From positions 1 through 64,000 of the forward strand of contig NZ_FOXF01000006.1 of assembly GCF_900115655.1 (NCBI RefSeq): a DNA stretch of 64,000 bases, read 5' to 3'. Position numbers and translations under genes: made by a program. The notes under the pieces were generated by a model. That model ran no database searches. It saw only the letters and a program-made list of their open reading frames with translations, and was not told the DNA's origin. This DNA is from Ruminobacter amylophilus (GTDB lineage Bacteria > Pseudomonadota > Gammaproteobacteria > Enterobacterales > Succinivibrionaceae). Shown here one piece after another: positions 45,341 through 55,004 of this stretch (the first letter of the stretch is position 1; every line of letters starts with the position of its first letter).

Positions 45341-45428
45341 GGACAGATGGCAGAGCGGTTGAATGCACCGGTCTTGAAAACCGGCGACGCGAAAGCGTTC
45401 CTGAGTTCGAATCTCAGTCTGTCCGCCA
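45341..45428 (+). tRNA. tRNA-Ser(UGA)
   Basis: An 88-nt class II tRNA including CCA: acceptor GGACAGA/TCTGTCC with discriminator G, anticodon stem CCGGT/ACCGG with loop CTTGAAA (anticodon TGA, reading UCA), variable arm GACGCGAAAGCGT, and T-loop GTTCGAATC. It is preceded by a TTTACA...TATAAT promoter. Confidence 0.97.
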
Positions 45429-45661
45429 TTCTAAAGGTTCTTAAACCTGTCTTTTAAATCCTTTTAAAACCCTTTGATAAATTTCAGAACAGGCTTTTCT
45501 GTTATTGTATTCCGGTGTTTTTGTATCTTATCTGAATCACTGATTTCCGGTTCTGCTTTCAGAAAAATTTCGGTATGAAACGTTCAGACCGGAACGGCTG
45601 ATTTACTTCCGTGATTTCCTTAAGCCTTCCGGCAACCTGTAACATTCCTGTTCCGTCAGGA

Positions 45662-47113
45662 TTATACGGCCACAAAGAATTTAATCATGAAAATCCCGGA
45701 AACAACATAGGTAAGGGGAGTAACCTCCCTGAACTTGAAGGACATCATTTTAATTACGGTGTAGCAGATTAATGCCAGACCTATGCCGTTACCCACGGAA
45801 CCCGATATCGCAATGGCGAGAATCATGATAAATACCGGAGTTACCTGTTCAATGTTCCTGAAGTCGATATTGGCAAGTCCCTGCATCATCACGAGACCGA
45901 TGTAGATAAGAGCCGTGGAGGTTGCGGCCGGAGGAATTACCGATACCAGCGGGGCAATGAATATGCAGGATGCCAGAAGGGTGGCTGTGGTGAATGAGGT
46001 GAGTCCAGTTTTACCGCCGACCTGGATGCCTGAGGCGGATTCGGCAAAGGTAACCACTGTTGAACTGCCCGTGCAGGCTCCCGTTACCGTACCGATGGCA
46101 TCAGACATCAGTGCTTCCTTGATTTTCGGAAGCTTGCCGTTTTTATCCAGAAAACCTGCATTGGCGGCCATACCGACAAGACTGCCGATGGTACCGAACA
46201 TATCAATGATGCAGAAGGTTATCAGAACCATGACAATGGTGTAGGCTCCGATATTGAAAAAGGTATGGAAATCGAAGTTAAGAAGTGTCTGTTCATAGAG
46301 ATTTCCGAAATCGGGAATGAAGCTCATGCTGTGAGCGGCCCTGAAAGGATTGTTCCCCAGAATAAAGTAATCAGCCAGCCAGTAGAACACGGATGATGAG
46401 ATTATTCCGAAAATAACAGAGGCTGCACTTCTCTTTTTATGAAAATGCAGTATTACAAAAAGTCCCAGGAATATGGTGACGACCGAAACTATCATCTGGG
46501 AGTATTCTTTTCCCATACTGGTTTTCAGAAAGGTCGGGGTCATGGCCCCGAAGAAGTCCTTCATGATGTAGAACGGTTCGGTATAGTTGTTGCCTTCGGC
46601 ATAGATGCTTACATTGCTGCCGAAACCTATGTATATCAGCATCATGCCGATGGCGGGGCTGATGGCTATTTTTATGCAGTCGGGAATGTTGTCGGCTATG
46701 CGGTGTCTCAGATTGAGCAGCCCCATAATCAGGAAAATCAGACCTTCAAAGAGAATGATTATGATGCCGGCGTGATAAGCCGTTTCATAGGGAACTGAGG
46801 TGGCAACGGCTATGTTGCCGACAATGGTGGCGAAAAAGGTGTTCATCCCCATGCCGGGAGCCATGGCGAACGGTTTGTTGGCCATCAGAGCCATGCAGAA
46901 CGTGCCCAGGGCGGAACACAGGCAGGTGGAGATGAATATGGCGTTCCACAGAGGAGTTCCTGTCTGGAAGCCGGTAAGAATGTTTGGGTTGAGGGCCACT
47001 ATGTATCCCATGGTCAGAAATGTGGACAGACCTGCAAGCAGCTCCGTTCTGACATTCGTCTTATTGGCCGTAAGACCGAATCTTTTATCAAGATTGAAAA
47101 ACTGAGAAGACAT
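45662..47113 (-). CDS. NCS2-type purine permease (AzgA/GhxP-like)
   Basis: The start at 47113 (MSSQFFNLDKRFGL) is chosen over a longer frame because AAGGAG lies 7-10 bases upstream and it gives the family's usual length (483). About 13 membrane helices are visible. VRTELLAGLSTFLTMGYIVALNPNIL, the APGMGMNTFF segment, and SGIQVGGKTGLTS near residue 335 are typical of adenine/guanine/hypoxanthine permeases of the AzgA branch. It should import a purine base with protons. No purine riboswitch is recognisable in its leader. It is monocistronic. Confidence 0.9.
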   Translation of the reverse strand: MSSQFFNLDKRFGLTANKTNVRTELLAGLSTFLTMGYIVALNPNILTGFQTGTPLWNAIFISTCLCSALGTFCMALMANKPFAMAPGMGMNTFFATIVGNIAVATSVPYETAYHAGIIIILFEGLIFLIMGLLNLRHRIADNIPDCIKIAISPAIGMMLIYIGFGSNVSIYAEGNNYTEPFYIMKDFFGAMTPTFLKTSMGKEYSQMIVSVVTIFLGLFVILHFHKKRSAASVIFGIISSSVFYWLADYFILGNNPFRAAHSMSFIPDFGNLYEQTLLNFDFHTFFNIGAYTIVMVLITFCIIDMFGTIGSLVGMAANAGFLDKNGKLPKIKEALMSDAIGTVTGACTGSSTVVTFAESASGIQVGGKTGLTSFTTATLLASCIFIAPLVSVIPPAATSTALIYIGLVMMQGLANIDFRNIEQVTPVFIMILAIAISGSVGNGIGLALICYTVIKMMSFKFREVTPLTYVVSGIFMIKFFVAV

Positions 47114-47428
47114 GGGGTACTCCTTCCGGAATTTCTGACCGGGAGAGGCAGACCGGTGCATGATGTACTGAATGAAACGGTTCCTGCCGTAAAAATAATC
47201 ATCATTTTTCTCATTGTATCTTTGGTGATTCAAAAAAAATGTTGTGAATACGGGTTTTTTGTAATTACGGACACGGGTAATAACGGTTTTTCTGCAGTTG
47301 CGTGAGCCGTTGCTCATTCCTGTACAATGCTTTAATATGAAGAAGATATGGAAAAAGGTTTTATTCTGTATCAGGTACAGATCCGAATGTGTTTAATCGG
47401 ATTCAGAAATTATTACGGAGAAATGAAT
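47114..47428. other. Divergent promoter region of the permease and the VOC gene
   Basis: 315 bases; long frames run in from both sides but lack ribosome binding sites. A TACAAT-type -10 on the plus strand near 47322 suits the VOC gene. Nothing else is seen. Confidence 0.3.
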
Positions 47429-47812
47429 ATGAGAATTGAGCATGCGGCCGTATATGTACAGGATCTTGAGAAGACCAGAGAATTTTTCTGCAGATATTTT
47501 GAGGCCACGGCAGGAGTTCAGTATCACAACCGGACCACTGATTTCAGATCATATTTTCTGTCATTTACCGACGGGGCAAGACTTGAGATTATGACAAGAC
47601 CTGAGGTGAAGACCGAACAGCCGAATCCGTACAGGACAGGTTACGCTCATCTTGCTTTCAGTGTCGGTTCTGCCGCCGCGGTGGATGAACTTACCGAAAG
47701 ACTGAAAAACGACGGTTACACCGTATCCTCAGGTCCGAGAACCACCGGTGACGGTTATTACGAATCCTGTGTGGTCGCAGTTGAGAATCTGCTGGTCGAA
47801 ATAACCGTATAA
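47429..47812 (+). CDS. VOC (glyoxalase/bleomycin resistance) superfamily protein
   Basis: The ATG at 47429 (MRIEHAAVYVQDLEKTREFF) has ACGGAG at the right distance and starts the domain exactly; earlier starts add an unlikely leader. The 127-residue VOC domain has two beta-alpha-beta-beta-beta units, with metal-ligand candidates His5 in IEHAAVYV, Glu near RLEIMT, His in YAHLAFSV, and Glu in LLVEITV. This four-ligand set fits a metal-dependent member such as lactoylglutathione lyase-like enzymes. The substrate is unknown. Confidence 0.82.
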   Translation: MRIEHAAVYVQDLEKTREFFCRYFEATAGVQYHNRTTDFRSYFLSFTDGARLEIMTRPEVKTEQPNPYRTGYAHLAFSVGSAAAVDELTERLKNDGYTVSSGPRTTGDGYYESCVVAVENLLVEITV

Positions 47813-47875
47813 CAGCCCTGGTTTCACGGCTGCCGGAATGCTGTGTGGGACCGCGTTATGCAGTCCCTCATGATG

Positions 47876-49750
47876 CTAGTCTCTGATGCAGTCAGGTTTT
47901 GCCACCGGTCCTTCCAGCACCATTCTGCATTTTGCACATCTGTTGCTGACTTTAAAGAAGGTTTTGCCGATTTTCAGGTAGAGATCCTGCTTCGGAGCCC
48001 CGTGTCTTAAAGGACAGAGACCGAAACAGTAGTGGAGACAGTGCTTGGATACAAGTACTTCCCTCGGTGTATCCCCCTGATCCTTTTCGTAGGCCGGAAC
48101 AGTGTTCTGGACTCCGTGAGTCAGATAGAATTCATTGGCTCTGTCATTGAAAATATTCGCCCTGAATCCCAGATTCATTTCGGATTCGGCTATACGAACG
48201 TCCTTCAGTTTTTCCGGTTCATGAACGGTCACTTTTTTCATCAGGGCGTTTTTGGTGATTCTGAGCTTTTCGATAAAGGAACGGCGGAGATCATTCAGCA
48301 TGCTCTGAGGCACGAACCAGTGATGTGTAAGATTCAGTCCGAGATTCTCAAGCTCATAGCAGGTGCCTCCGAGACGGCCGATTTTACCGGTGATGTTGTC
48401 GGTAAGCTTCCGGTGATCTCTGGCTTCATTGCATTCAGGCAGGTCGGCGGTTACGGTAATTTCATGTCCTTCGGTGACCTCGTCGGAACCTTTCAGGCCG
48501 ATACCTGTATCCGTTTCAAAATATTCCAGTCTTAGCTTCAGTGTTCTTACTGAGGAGCTGTCGGTAAGCTGACCTTCAAATTCCGCATCCTTGCTGCGGT
48601 AGAACATGGTTCCCGGTCTGATGAACGGCAGATCCTGAAATATTTCAGCCTGAGTGTCATTTATGACCCTGCTGATTCTGAATCCTGCAAGCTCGGCCTC
48701 GCTCTTATAGTAGTTGAGAGAGTCCCCGTTATGCAGCGTGACTCCCTTGAAAAGATTAAAGTGCAGTACGTGACCGGTAACGCCTGTAAGTCTGCCAATC
48801 TTTTCCCCCACATAGCCGGGAGCGTTGAAATTGGCATAATTATCCTTTCCCTCATGGGTGTTGTATTCCGTGAAACCGCGGTTGAAGCTCTTGGCGGGAT
48901 TCGGAGTGAATGAGGTTTCGGTTCTGCCGAATGAACTGCGGCAGAGATCCGGACGTTCATCAATGATAAGATCCAGTTTTTCACGATACCAGGCGGTAAT
49001 GTTGCGTACATATCCCTCGTCCTTCAGACGACCTTCGATCTTGAAGGATGATATGCCGGCATCAATCAGTTCCCGCAGATTTGCAGTCTGATTAAGATCC
49101 TTGAGTGACAGAAGAAATCTGTCTCTTGCGAGAATCCTGCCGTTTTCGTCATAGAGGGACTGGGCCACACGGCACAGCTGGGCGCATTCACCGCGGTTGG
49201 CGCTTCTGCCGGTCACTGCGGCACTGAGATAGCACCTTCCGCTCATGCCCACACACAGAGCTCCGTGTACAAAGGCTTCAAGCTTTATGTCTTTTGCGGC
49301 TGCTCTGATGTCCCTGATTTCCTTAATACTGAGTTCTCTGGCAAGCACGGCCTGAGAGAACCCCGCGTCTTCAAGAAATCTGATTTTGTCGGGGGAGCTG
49401 TTGTCCTGCTGAGTGCTGGCATGCAGTTCAATCGGAGGCAGACTGCCGTTAAGGAGACCGAGATCCTGAATAATCAGGGCGTCGGCTCCGGCATCGTAAA
49501 GTTCAAATGCCAGTTCCCTGGCTTCATCAAGTTCGCGGTTGTTCAGAATGGTGTTTAATGCCACGTGAATTCTGGCGCCGTACTGGTGGGCAAAGTCACA
49601 CAGTTCCCGGATATCCTCAAGAGTATTCGGGGCATTGACGCGGGCGCCGTATGACGGGCCTCCTATATATACGGCATCGGCGCCGCTCAGAATGGCGGTC
49701 ATGCCGCATTTAAGGTCCTTTGCCGGAGCCAAGAGTTCAATGCTTCTCAT
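47876..49750 (-). CDS. rlhA: U32-family 23S rRNA C2501 hydroxylation protein (RlhA)
   Basis: A 624-residue U32 protein. The N-terminal barrel shows IELLAPAKDLKCGMTAI, GADAVYIGGPSYGARVNA and the signature EAFVHGALCVGMSGRCYLS, with further cysteines in RGECAQLCR that likely hold a cofactor. The long C-terminal part is the DUF3656 region and ends with a Cys-rich segment (KHCLHYCFGLCPLRHG, RCAKCRMVLEGP). That two-part layout and the length fit E. coli RlhA (YdcP), required for 5-hydroxycytidine at position 2501 of 23S rRNA, instead of the shorter TrhP/UbiU. It is downstream of the msbA-like gene on the same strand, behind a terminator. Confidence 0.88.
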   Translation of the reverse strand: MRSIELLAPAKDLKCGMTAILSGADAVYIGGPSYGARVNAPNTLEDIRELCDFAHQYGARIHVALNTILNNRELDEARELAFELYDAGADALIIQDLGLLNGSLPPIELHASTQQDNSSPDKIRFLEDAGFSQAVLARELSIKEIRDIRAAAKDIKLEAFVHGALCVGMSGRCYLSAAVTGRSANRGECAQLCRVAQSLYDENGRILARDRFLLSLKDLNQTANLRELIDAGISSFKIEGRLKDEGYVRNITAWYREKLDLIIDERPDLCRSSFGRTETSFTPNPAKSFNRGFTEYNTHEGKDNYANFNAPGYVGEKIGRLTGVTGHVLHFNLFKGVTLHNGDSLNYYKSEAELAGFRISRVINDTQAEIFQDLPFIRPGTMFYRSKDAEFEGQLTDSSSVRTLKLRLEYFETDTGIGLKGSDEVTEGHEITVTADLPECNEARDHRKLTDNITGKIGRLGGTCYELENLGLNLTHHWFVPQSMLNDLRRSFIEKLRITKNALMKKVTVHEPEKLKDVRIAESEMNLGFRANIFNDRANEFYLTHGVQNTVPAYEKDQGDTPREVLVSKHCLHYCFGLCPLRHGAPKQDLYLKIGKTFFKVSNRCAKCRMVLEGPVAKPDCIRD

Positions 49751-49799
49751 CTGAAATTCCTGTAAATCATGTAAAAAACTAAACTATCCGCCGTTTATC

Positions 49800-49825
49800 A
49801 AAAAACCTGCCGCGGCAGGTTTTTT
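49800..49825. terminator. Perfect 26-bp palindromic terminator between the msbA-like gene and rlhA
   Basis: AAAAAACCTGCCG is followed by its exact complement (CGGCAGGTTTTTT), with A and T tracts at the ends, so it can terminate on either strand. On the minus strand it ends the msbA-like transcript, 60 bases past its stop. Confidence 0.9.
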
Positions 49826-49883
49826 GCATCTGTGATTCAATGCGGCCGGCGTCAGACCGATAAAGACGTCAGCCGGTATGTTG

Positions 49884-51668
49884 CTACTTTCCGTTTTCTT
49901 CGTTTTCGGCAGTACGCAGCTTGGTGTTGTAGAGACCGCTGTAGAAACCGTTGAGCGCGAGAAGCTCGTCGTGAGTACCTTTTTCCACGATATTGCCTTC
50001 GTTGACCACGATAATCTGGTCGGCGTTCTGGATGGTGGTAAGACGATGGGCGATAACAAACACGGTACGATCCTTCATCAGATTGTCCAGAGCTTCCTGC
50101 ACCACCTTTTCGGATTTGTTGTCCAGAGCGCTGGTTGCTTCGTCAAGAATAACGATAGGCGCATTCTTGATAAAGGCTCTGGCGATGGCTATACGCTGTT
50201 TCTGGCCGCCTGAGAGCAGAGTGCCACGTTCGCCGATTCTGGTGTCAAGACCTTCAGGAAGATTGGCGATAAAATCTTCCAGGCAGGCATTCTTTACGGC
50301 CTGTCTGATTTCTTCCTCGGTGGCGTTTGACTTGCCCATGATGATATTGTTTCTGATGGTGTCATCAAAAAGGAAGTTGTCCTGGAAAACATAAGAAATG
50401 TTTTCACGCAGGGAGTTGATGTCGTAGTTTCTGGTGCTTACGCCGTCAATCAGGATGTCGCCTTCCTGCCATTCATAAAGGCGCGGTATCAGGGAACAGA
50501 TGGTTGACTTTCCGCCGCCTGAATTGCCTACAAAGGCTACGGTCTGAGACTTGCCGACCTTCAGGCTTACGTTGTTCAGCACCTTTCTGGAAGAATTGTA
50601 GCTGAAGGAAACGTTCCTGAATTCAACGGATTCACTGATGCCTTTGAGTTCAGGCTTGTTCATGGCGTTTTCCACTTCCTCAACCGGCTTGTATGAGAAA
50701 ATCTCATAAATTCGGGCCAGGGCGATGGCTGATTTCTGCAGTTCGATGAAGTTGTTGCCGATGGCCTTGAGCGGAGTGTAGAGCATGATGAGAGAGGCGA
50801 TGAATGAAACGAATTCACCGCTGGTGATGGTCTTGTTGATAATCAGCTTGCCGCCGAAGGCGATTACAATGGCCACACCGCAGGCTGCCACGAGATGCAT
50901 TGTAGGTGAGAGCCAGTTGGTGTTTCTGATAAGACGCATGGCCAGACTGAATAACTGAGAGGCTCCGGTTTCAAAATTGTCCTTCATGCGCTTCTGAAGG
51001 TTGTAGCACTTGATTACGTTCTCGCCACTTGATGTTTCGTTATAAAGAGACAGAAGTGATGCGCTTTCGGTATACGTCTTGTTCATGATCTTCTTGATGG
51101 TCTTGCGGACTATTCTCAGAGGCAGGAACAGAACAACGAGCACGCCCACGGCAATGATGCTGAGCTGCCATGAGTTGTAAAGAAGAACACCGATAAGGGA
51201 TACGGATGAGAAGAATCTGGTAAGACCGAGTTTCAGGTTGTTAATCAGACCGCTGGAGGCCATTTCGGCGTCATTGTAGTATCTGTAGATGATGTTGCCG
51301 GAGTTGTTGTCCTTGAAATAGGCGCTGTCCATGTAAATCAGCTTGTTGTACAGGTCTCTTCTGAGATTCAGGGTGATTTTGTTGCCGACATATCCGTTAA
51401 CAATGGCTGAAAGGTAAATGAAGATTCCCTGAACCAGAGTGAAGGCAATAATGATGAAAGGTACGTAGGAGGTGAAGTTTTCCTCCTTGTTTACCAGAAC
51501 TTCATCCATAAAAGGCTTCAGGAAGTAGGCGATTACGGCATCAAGCGCGCCTACCGGAACCGTGAGTGCAATACCCAGCAGGGCTACGGCGATATAAGGT
51601 TTGATGTATGGATAGATTTTTTTGTAAGTATCTATCAGACTAACGTTTTCTAATGTTTCTTTAGCCAT
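49884..51668 (-). CDS. msbA: MsbA-like lipid A flippase (ABC transporter)
   Basis: A 594-residue half transporter with a six-helix membrane domain and a C-terminal ATPase: Walker A GNSGGGKST, signature LLSGGQKQR, Walker B IVILDEATSALD, and the H-loop IAHRL. Length and the N-terminal IYPYIKPYIAVALLGIAL pattern fit MsbA, which flips core-lipid A across the inner membrane. lpxK, the usual partner gene, is not next to it. The membrane domain could also belong to another lipid or multidrug exporter, so the substrate is inferred. Confidence 0.82.
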   Translation of the reverse strand: MAKETLENVSLIDTYKKIYPYIKPYIAVALLGIALTVPVGALDAVIAYFLKPFMDEVLVNKEENFTSYVPFIIIAFTLVQGIFIYLSAIVNGYVGNKITLNLRRDLYNKLIYMDSAYFKDNNSGNIIYRYYNDAEMASSGLINNLKLGLTRFFSSVSLIGVLLYNSWQLSIIAVGVLVVLFLPLRIVRKTIKKIMNKTYTESASLLSLYNETSSGENVIKCYNLQKRMKDNFETGASQLFSLAMRLIRNTNWLSPTMHLVAACGVAIVIAFGGKLIINKTITSGEFVSFIASLIMLYTPLKAIGNNFIELQKSAIALARIYEIFSYKPVEEVENAMNKPELKGISESVEFRNVSFSYNSSRKVLNNVSLKVGKSQTVAFVGNSGGGKSTICSLIPRLYEWQEGDILIDGVSTRNYDINSLRENISYVFQDNFLFDDTIRNNIIMGKSNATEEEIRQAVKNACLEDFIANLPEGLDTRIGERGTLLSGGQKQRIAIARAFIKNAPIVILDEATSALDNKSEKVVQEALDNLMKDRTVFVIAHRLTTIQNADQIIVVNEGNIVEKGTHDELLALNGFYSGLYNTKLRTAENEENGK

Positions 51669-52244
51669 AAATCAGACTGTCTTATTATGTAAATCCGAAA
51701 AAGTTTTCCTGTTCCGCACGCAGAACGCGTGTCCGGAGGAAACGAACCCTTCTCATGAAGATATTCCTATATTATACAGAAAAAGCACTGTAAATAATCT
51801 GTCTTTGTTGGTAAAAAGTTCAAATAGGCGCCCGAAAAGAACAGATTGTGCGCAAAAAGTCCTTATGGATCAGACGGTATGCATCCCGGTCTGTGTTTCA
51901 GAATGCCGAAACATCGGAGGAAAGCCGTTTTCAGAAAGTTTTACAGCTGCGTATCATAAGGATTTTCATGAGGCTGGCGTACCGCACGCAGACGATACTC
52001 TGACAGGGACGCTGAAATTTTCAGAAAACGGTTAAAATACGTACAGTTATGGGGTTTATCATAGAAATTTTCTCATTTTCCCATAGTGAAAAAGGCGTAG
52101 AATAAAGCAGAAAACCGGAACTGAAGCCTCCGGATGCTTTAATTCTCTGCAGAACCGCATACCGGTTATGTGTTTTCAGATCACATTCTTTGAAAAGTTA
52201 TCGGTAACAGTCAATATAAATAGTCGAACAGGGGATTTTAAGAT
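51669..52244. other. Gene-free region between the msbA-like gene and the aroG promoter
   Basis: About 575 bases. A 76-codon frame from a TTG at 51805 has no ribosome binding site and is Cys/His-rich in a random-looking way, so it is not called. The msbA-like promoter (minus strand) is near 51670-51780. Confidence 0.3.
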
Positions 52245-52273
52245 TTGACTATTGTCGGATGTACCTTTACAAT
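52245..52273 (+). promoter_or_regulatory. Promoter of aroG
   Basis: -35 TTGACT, a 17-base spacer and -10 TACAAT. Transcription would begin near 52280, leaving a 120-nt leader. No TyrR-box pair is seen near it. Confidence 0.6.
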
Positions 52274-52399
52274 GAGACAAAGTTTTTTGCTTTACCCGGT
52301 TTTTGTGATCCGTAACCGCCTTTTTATCCGTCCGTTCAAGACGTATTGACGGAAATCAGGTACATCAAAGGATCCTTACAGAATTATAAGACTAAAAAA

Positions 52400-53470
52400 A
52401 TGAACGAAAAAATTTACAATTTAAGAATCAAAGAGATTACCAATTTATTACCTCCAGTGGCTCTCAGCGAAAAGTATCCTATAACTGATACCGCAGCCGC
52501 TACCGTAATCAAAGGCAGAGAAAACATTCACAACATCATGAAGGGCAAGGACGATCGTCTGGTTGTCATCACCGGTCCGTGCTCAATTCACGATGTCAAG
52601 TCTGCCATGGAATATGCATCACGTCTGCTCAAGCTCCGTGAAAAGTATGCCGACACCCTTGAAGTCGTAATGCGTGTTTATTTTGAAAAGCCTCGTACAA
52701 CAGTAGGCTGGAAGGGCTTAATCAATGACCCGTTCATGGATAATTCATACGATATCAATGCAGGTCTCAAGATTGGCCGCAAGCTTCTTCTTGATATCAA
52801 TGAACTGGGCATGCCTATCGCTACCGAATACCTTGACGTTCTTACTCCGCAGTACCTTGATGAATTCATTTCATGGGTTGCAATCGGCGCAAGAACCACT
52901 GAATCACAGGTTCACCGTGAACTTGCTTCAGGTACTTCCGCTCCTGTAGGCTTCAAGAACGGTACCGACGGTACTGTTAAGATTGCAATGGATGCTCTCA
53001 AGTCAGCAGCTTCAGAACATACCTTCCTTTCAGTAACCAAGTTCGGTCACAGCGCCATCGTGAAGACCCTCGGTAACGAAGACTGTCACATCATTCTCCG
53101 CGGCGGCAGCAAGGGACCAAACTACTCAGCCGAACATGTAAACAAGGCTGTTGAAGATCTCAGCAAGGCCGGTCTTGATCCTGTAGTAATGATTGACTTC
53201 AGCCATGCAAACAGTTCAAAGCAGTTCAAGAAGCAGGTTGAAGTTGCCGAAAACGTAAGTCAGCAGATCGCTTCCGGCGTGAAGGGCATCTTCGGTGTTA
53301 TGATTGAAAGTCATCTGGTTGAAGGCAGACAGGATCTGGTTGAAGGCTGTGCAGACAAGCTCAAGTACGGTCAGAGTATCACTGACGCTTGTATCGGCTG
53401 GGAAGATACCGAACTCGTTCTTGAAATGCTTTCTAACGCAGTTAAGAGCCGCAGAGCTGTAAACAAGTAA
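52400..53470 (+). CDS. aroG: 3-deoxy-D-arabino-heptulosonate 7-phosphate synthase (AroG type)
   Basis: The ATG at 52400 (MNEKIYNLRIKEITNLLPPVA) matches the E. coli AroG start; the longer frame begins with a TTG. The 356-residue type I enzyme joins PEP and erythrose 4-phosphate in the first shikimate-pathway step. GPCSIHD, MRVYFEKPRTTVGWKGLINDP, GARTTESQVHRELASG, GFKNGTDG and IDFSHANSSKQ are intact. Which amino acid inhibits it cannot be told safely. Codon use is biased toward highly expressed genes. It has its own promoter and terminator. Confidence 0.96.
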   Translation: MNEKIYNLRIKEITNLLPPVALSEKYPITDTAAATVIKGRENIHNIMKGKDDRLVVITGPCSIHDVKSAMEYASRLLKLREKYADTLEVVMRVYFEKPRTTVGWKGLINDPFMDNSYDINAGLKIGRKLLLDINELGMPIATEYLDVLTPQYLDEFISWVAIGARTTESQVHRELASGTSAPVGFKNGTDGTVKIAMDALKSAASEHTFLSVTKFGHSAIVKTLGNEDCHIILRGGSKGPNYSAEHVNKAVEDLSKAGLDPVVMIDFSHANSSKQFKKQVEVAENVSQQIASGVKGIFGVMIESHLVEGRQDLVEGCADKLKYGQSITDACIGWEDTELVLEMLSNAVKSRRAVNK

Positions 53471-53485
53471 GTTTGAATTTAGCAG

Positions 53486-53520
53486 ACAGTCCCTTGTTTT
53501 ACAGCGGGACTGTTTTATTT
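53486..53520 (+). terminator. Intrinsic terminator after aroG
   Basis: Stem ACAGTCCC / GGGACTGT with a 12-base loop and TTTATTTTT. Confidence 0.88.
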
Positions 53521-53566
53521 TTATTATCGTGTAGCCGGAAATATTAGGGAAAAATAAGGAGAAGAG

Positions 53567-54799
53567 ATGAGTCGTTATTCTCTTGATAAGGATAAGATTA
53601 AGGTTTTATTACTTGAAGGCGTGGACCCAAGTGCTGTAGAGACCTTTAACAAAGCTGGTTATACCAACGTTGAGTATCTCAAAAAGGCATTGGACAAGGA
53701 AGAACTGATTGAAAAGATCAAGGATGTTCATTTCCTTGGTATCCGTTCTCGTACCTTCCTTACCGATGAAATTTTTGAACATGCCCACAAGCTCTGTGCT
53801 GTAGGCTGTTTCTGTATCGGTACCAACCAGGTTGATCTTGAAGCCGCAAGAAACCGCGGTATTCCAGTATTCAACGCACCTTACTCCAATACCCGTTCGG
53901 TTGCAGAGCTTGTTACCGGTGAATACCTTCAGCTGTTCAGAACCGTTCCTGCCAAGAACGCTCTTTTACATCGCGGCGGCTGGGACAAGAATGCAAAGGG
54001 CTGCTATGAAGCCCGCGGCAAGACCATCGGTATCATCGGCTACGGTCATATCGGTACTCAGGTAGGTATCATCGCCGAAGCCCTCGGTCTTAACGTTATT
54101 TTCTATGATATTGAAAACAAGCTTGCCCTTGGTAATGCTCATCAGGTTGAAACCATTGATGAACTGTTTGCAAGAGCAGACGTTGTGACCATGCATGTTC
54201 CTGAAAGCCCAACCACCAAGAACATGATCAATGCAGCCGCATTTGCCAAGATGAAGGACGGCGTTATCTTCCTGAATGCTTCAAGAGGTACCGTAGTTGA
54301 CATCAATGCTCTCGCTGATGCTCTTGAATCAGGCAAGGTTGCAGGTGCCGCATGTGATGTTTATCCTGTAGAACCTGCAAAGAACGGCGATCCGTTTGAC
54401 TGCGTATTAACCAAGTTCGATAACGTGATTCTTACTCCGCACATCGGTGCTTCAACCCTTGAAGCTCAGAAGAACATCGGTATCGAAGTAGCCAACAAGC
54501 TTGCATTATACTCAGATAACGGTTCAACCCTGACTGCAGTAAACTTCCCTGAAGTTTCTCTTCCAACCCAGGGTAACAGCGTAAGCCGCCTGCTTCACAT
54601 CCACAAGAACAATCCTGGCGTAATCAACAAGATTAACCAGGTGTTTGCAGACCGCGGTATCAATGTTGCAGCACAGTACCTTCAGACCACCCCTGAAATC
54701 GGTTATGTTGTAATGGAAATCCACAGCGACAAGCCTGAAGAAGTTCTTCACGAGCTCAAGGCTATCGACGGTACCTTAAAGGCACGTGTACTGCTCTAG
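53567..54799 (+). CDS. serA: D-3-phosphoglycerate dehydrogenase
   Basis: A 410-residue enzyme, the same length as E. coli SerA and highly similar along its whole length. GCFCIGTNQVDL and the NAPYSNTRSVAEL region form the substrate domain, IGIIGYGHIGTQ is the NAD loop, NASRGTVVDI follows, and LTPHIGAST holds the catalytic histidine. The C-terminal ACT domain (LHIHKNNPGVINKIN, YLQTTPEIGYVVMEI) should bind serine for feedback control. It starts serine synthesis from 3-phosphoglycerate. A strong AAGGAGAAGAG site precedes the ATG. Confidence 0.97.
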   Translation: MSRYSLDKDKIKVLLLEGVDPSAVETFNKAGYTNVEYLKKALDKEELIEKIKDVHFLGIRSRTFLTDEIFEHAHKLCAVGCFCIGTNQVDLEAARNRGIPVFNAPYSNTRSVAELVTGEYLQLFRTVPAKNALLHRGGWDKNAKGCYEARGKTIGIIGYGHIGTQVGIIAEALGLNVIFYDIENKLALGNAHQVETIDELFARADVVTMHVPESPTTKNMINAAAFAKMKDGVIFLNASRGTVVDINALADALESGKVAGAACDVYPVEPAKNGDPFDCVLTKFDNVILTPHIGASTLEAQKNIGIEVANKLALYSDNGSTLTAVNFPEVSLPTQGNSVSRLLHIHKNNPGVINKINQVFADRGINVAAQYLQTTPEIGYVVMEIHSDKPEEVLHELKAIDGTLKARVLL

Positions 54800-54849
54800 T
54801 CCGATATTCTGAGTTCCGGACATGCCGGAATTCCGATGACTGTTAACGA

Positions 54850-54884
54850 AAAACTCTGCGTCTTTTCCGGCGCGGAGTTTTTTT
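54850..54884 (+). terminator. Intrinsic terminator after serA
   Basis: Stem AAAACTCTGCG / CGCGGAGTTTT (one G-T pair) with a 10-base loop and a run of T. Confidence 0.92.
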
Positions 54885-55004
54885 GTCTGAAAAATGTTCA
54901 GACAAGATTGCATAAAGTTTACGATACATGCTGATTATATATGCATGTATAACCCAATTATGTGGCATAATGGCAGATATACCGATATACACTGAAGGAT
55001 AGAT

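Noticed and set aside
45242-45457. 71-codon frame spanning tRNA-Ser(UGA)
   Set aside because: It is a chance reading through the tRNA gene.
47114-47317. 68-residue N-terminal extension of the purine permease
   Set aside because: Basic, unordered sequence without a ribosome binding site; the ATG at 47113 has AAGGAG and the family N-terminus.
51805-52035. 76-codon frame from a TTG upstream of aroG
   Set aside because: No ribosome binding site and no domain; composition is not protein-like.
52048-52105. Phe-containing 18-codon leader peptide upstream of aroG
   Set aside because: It lies upstream of the likely aroG promoter (52245-52273), has no Shine-Dalgarno and no attenuator hairpin follows.
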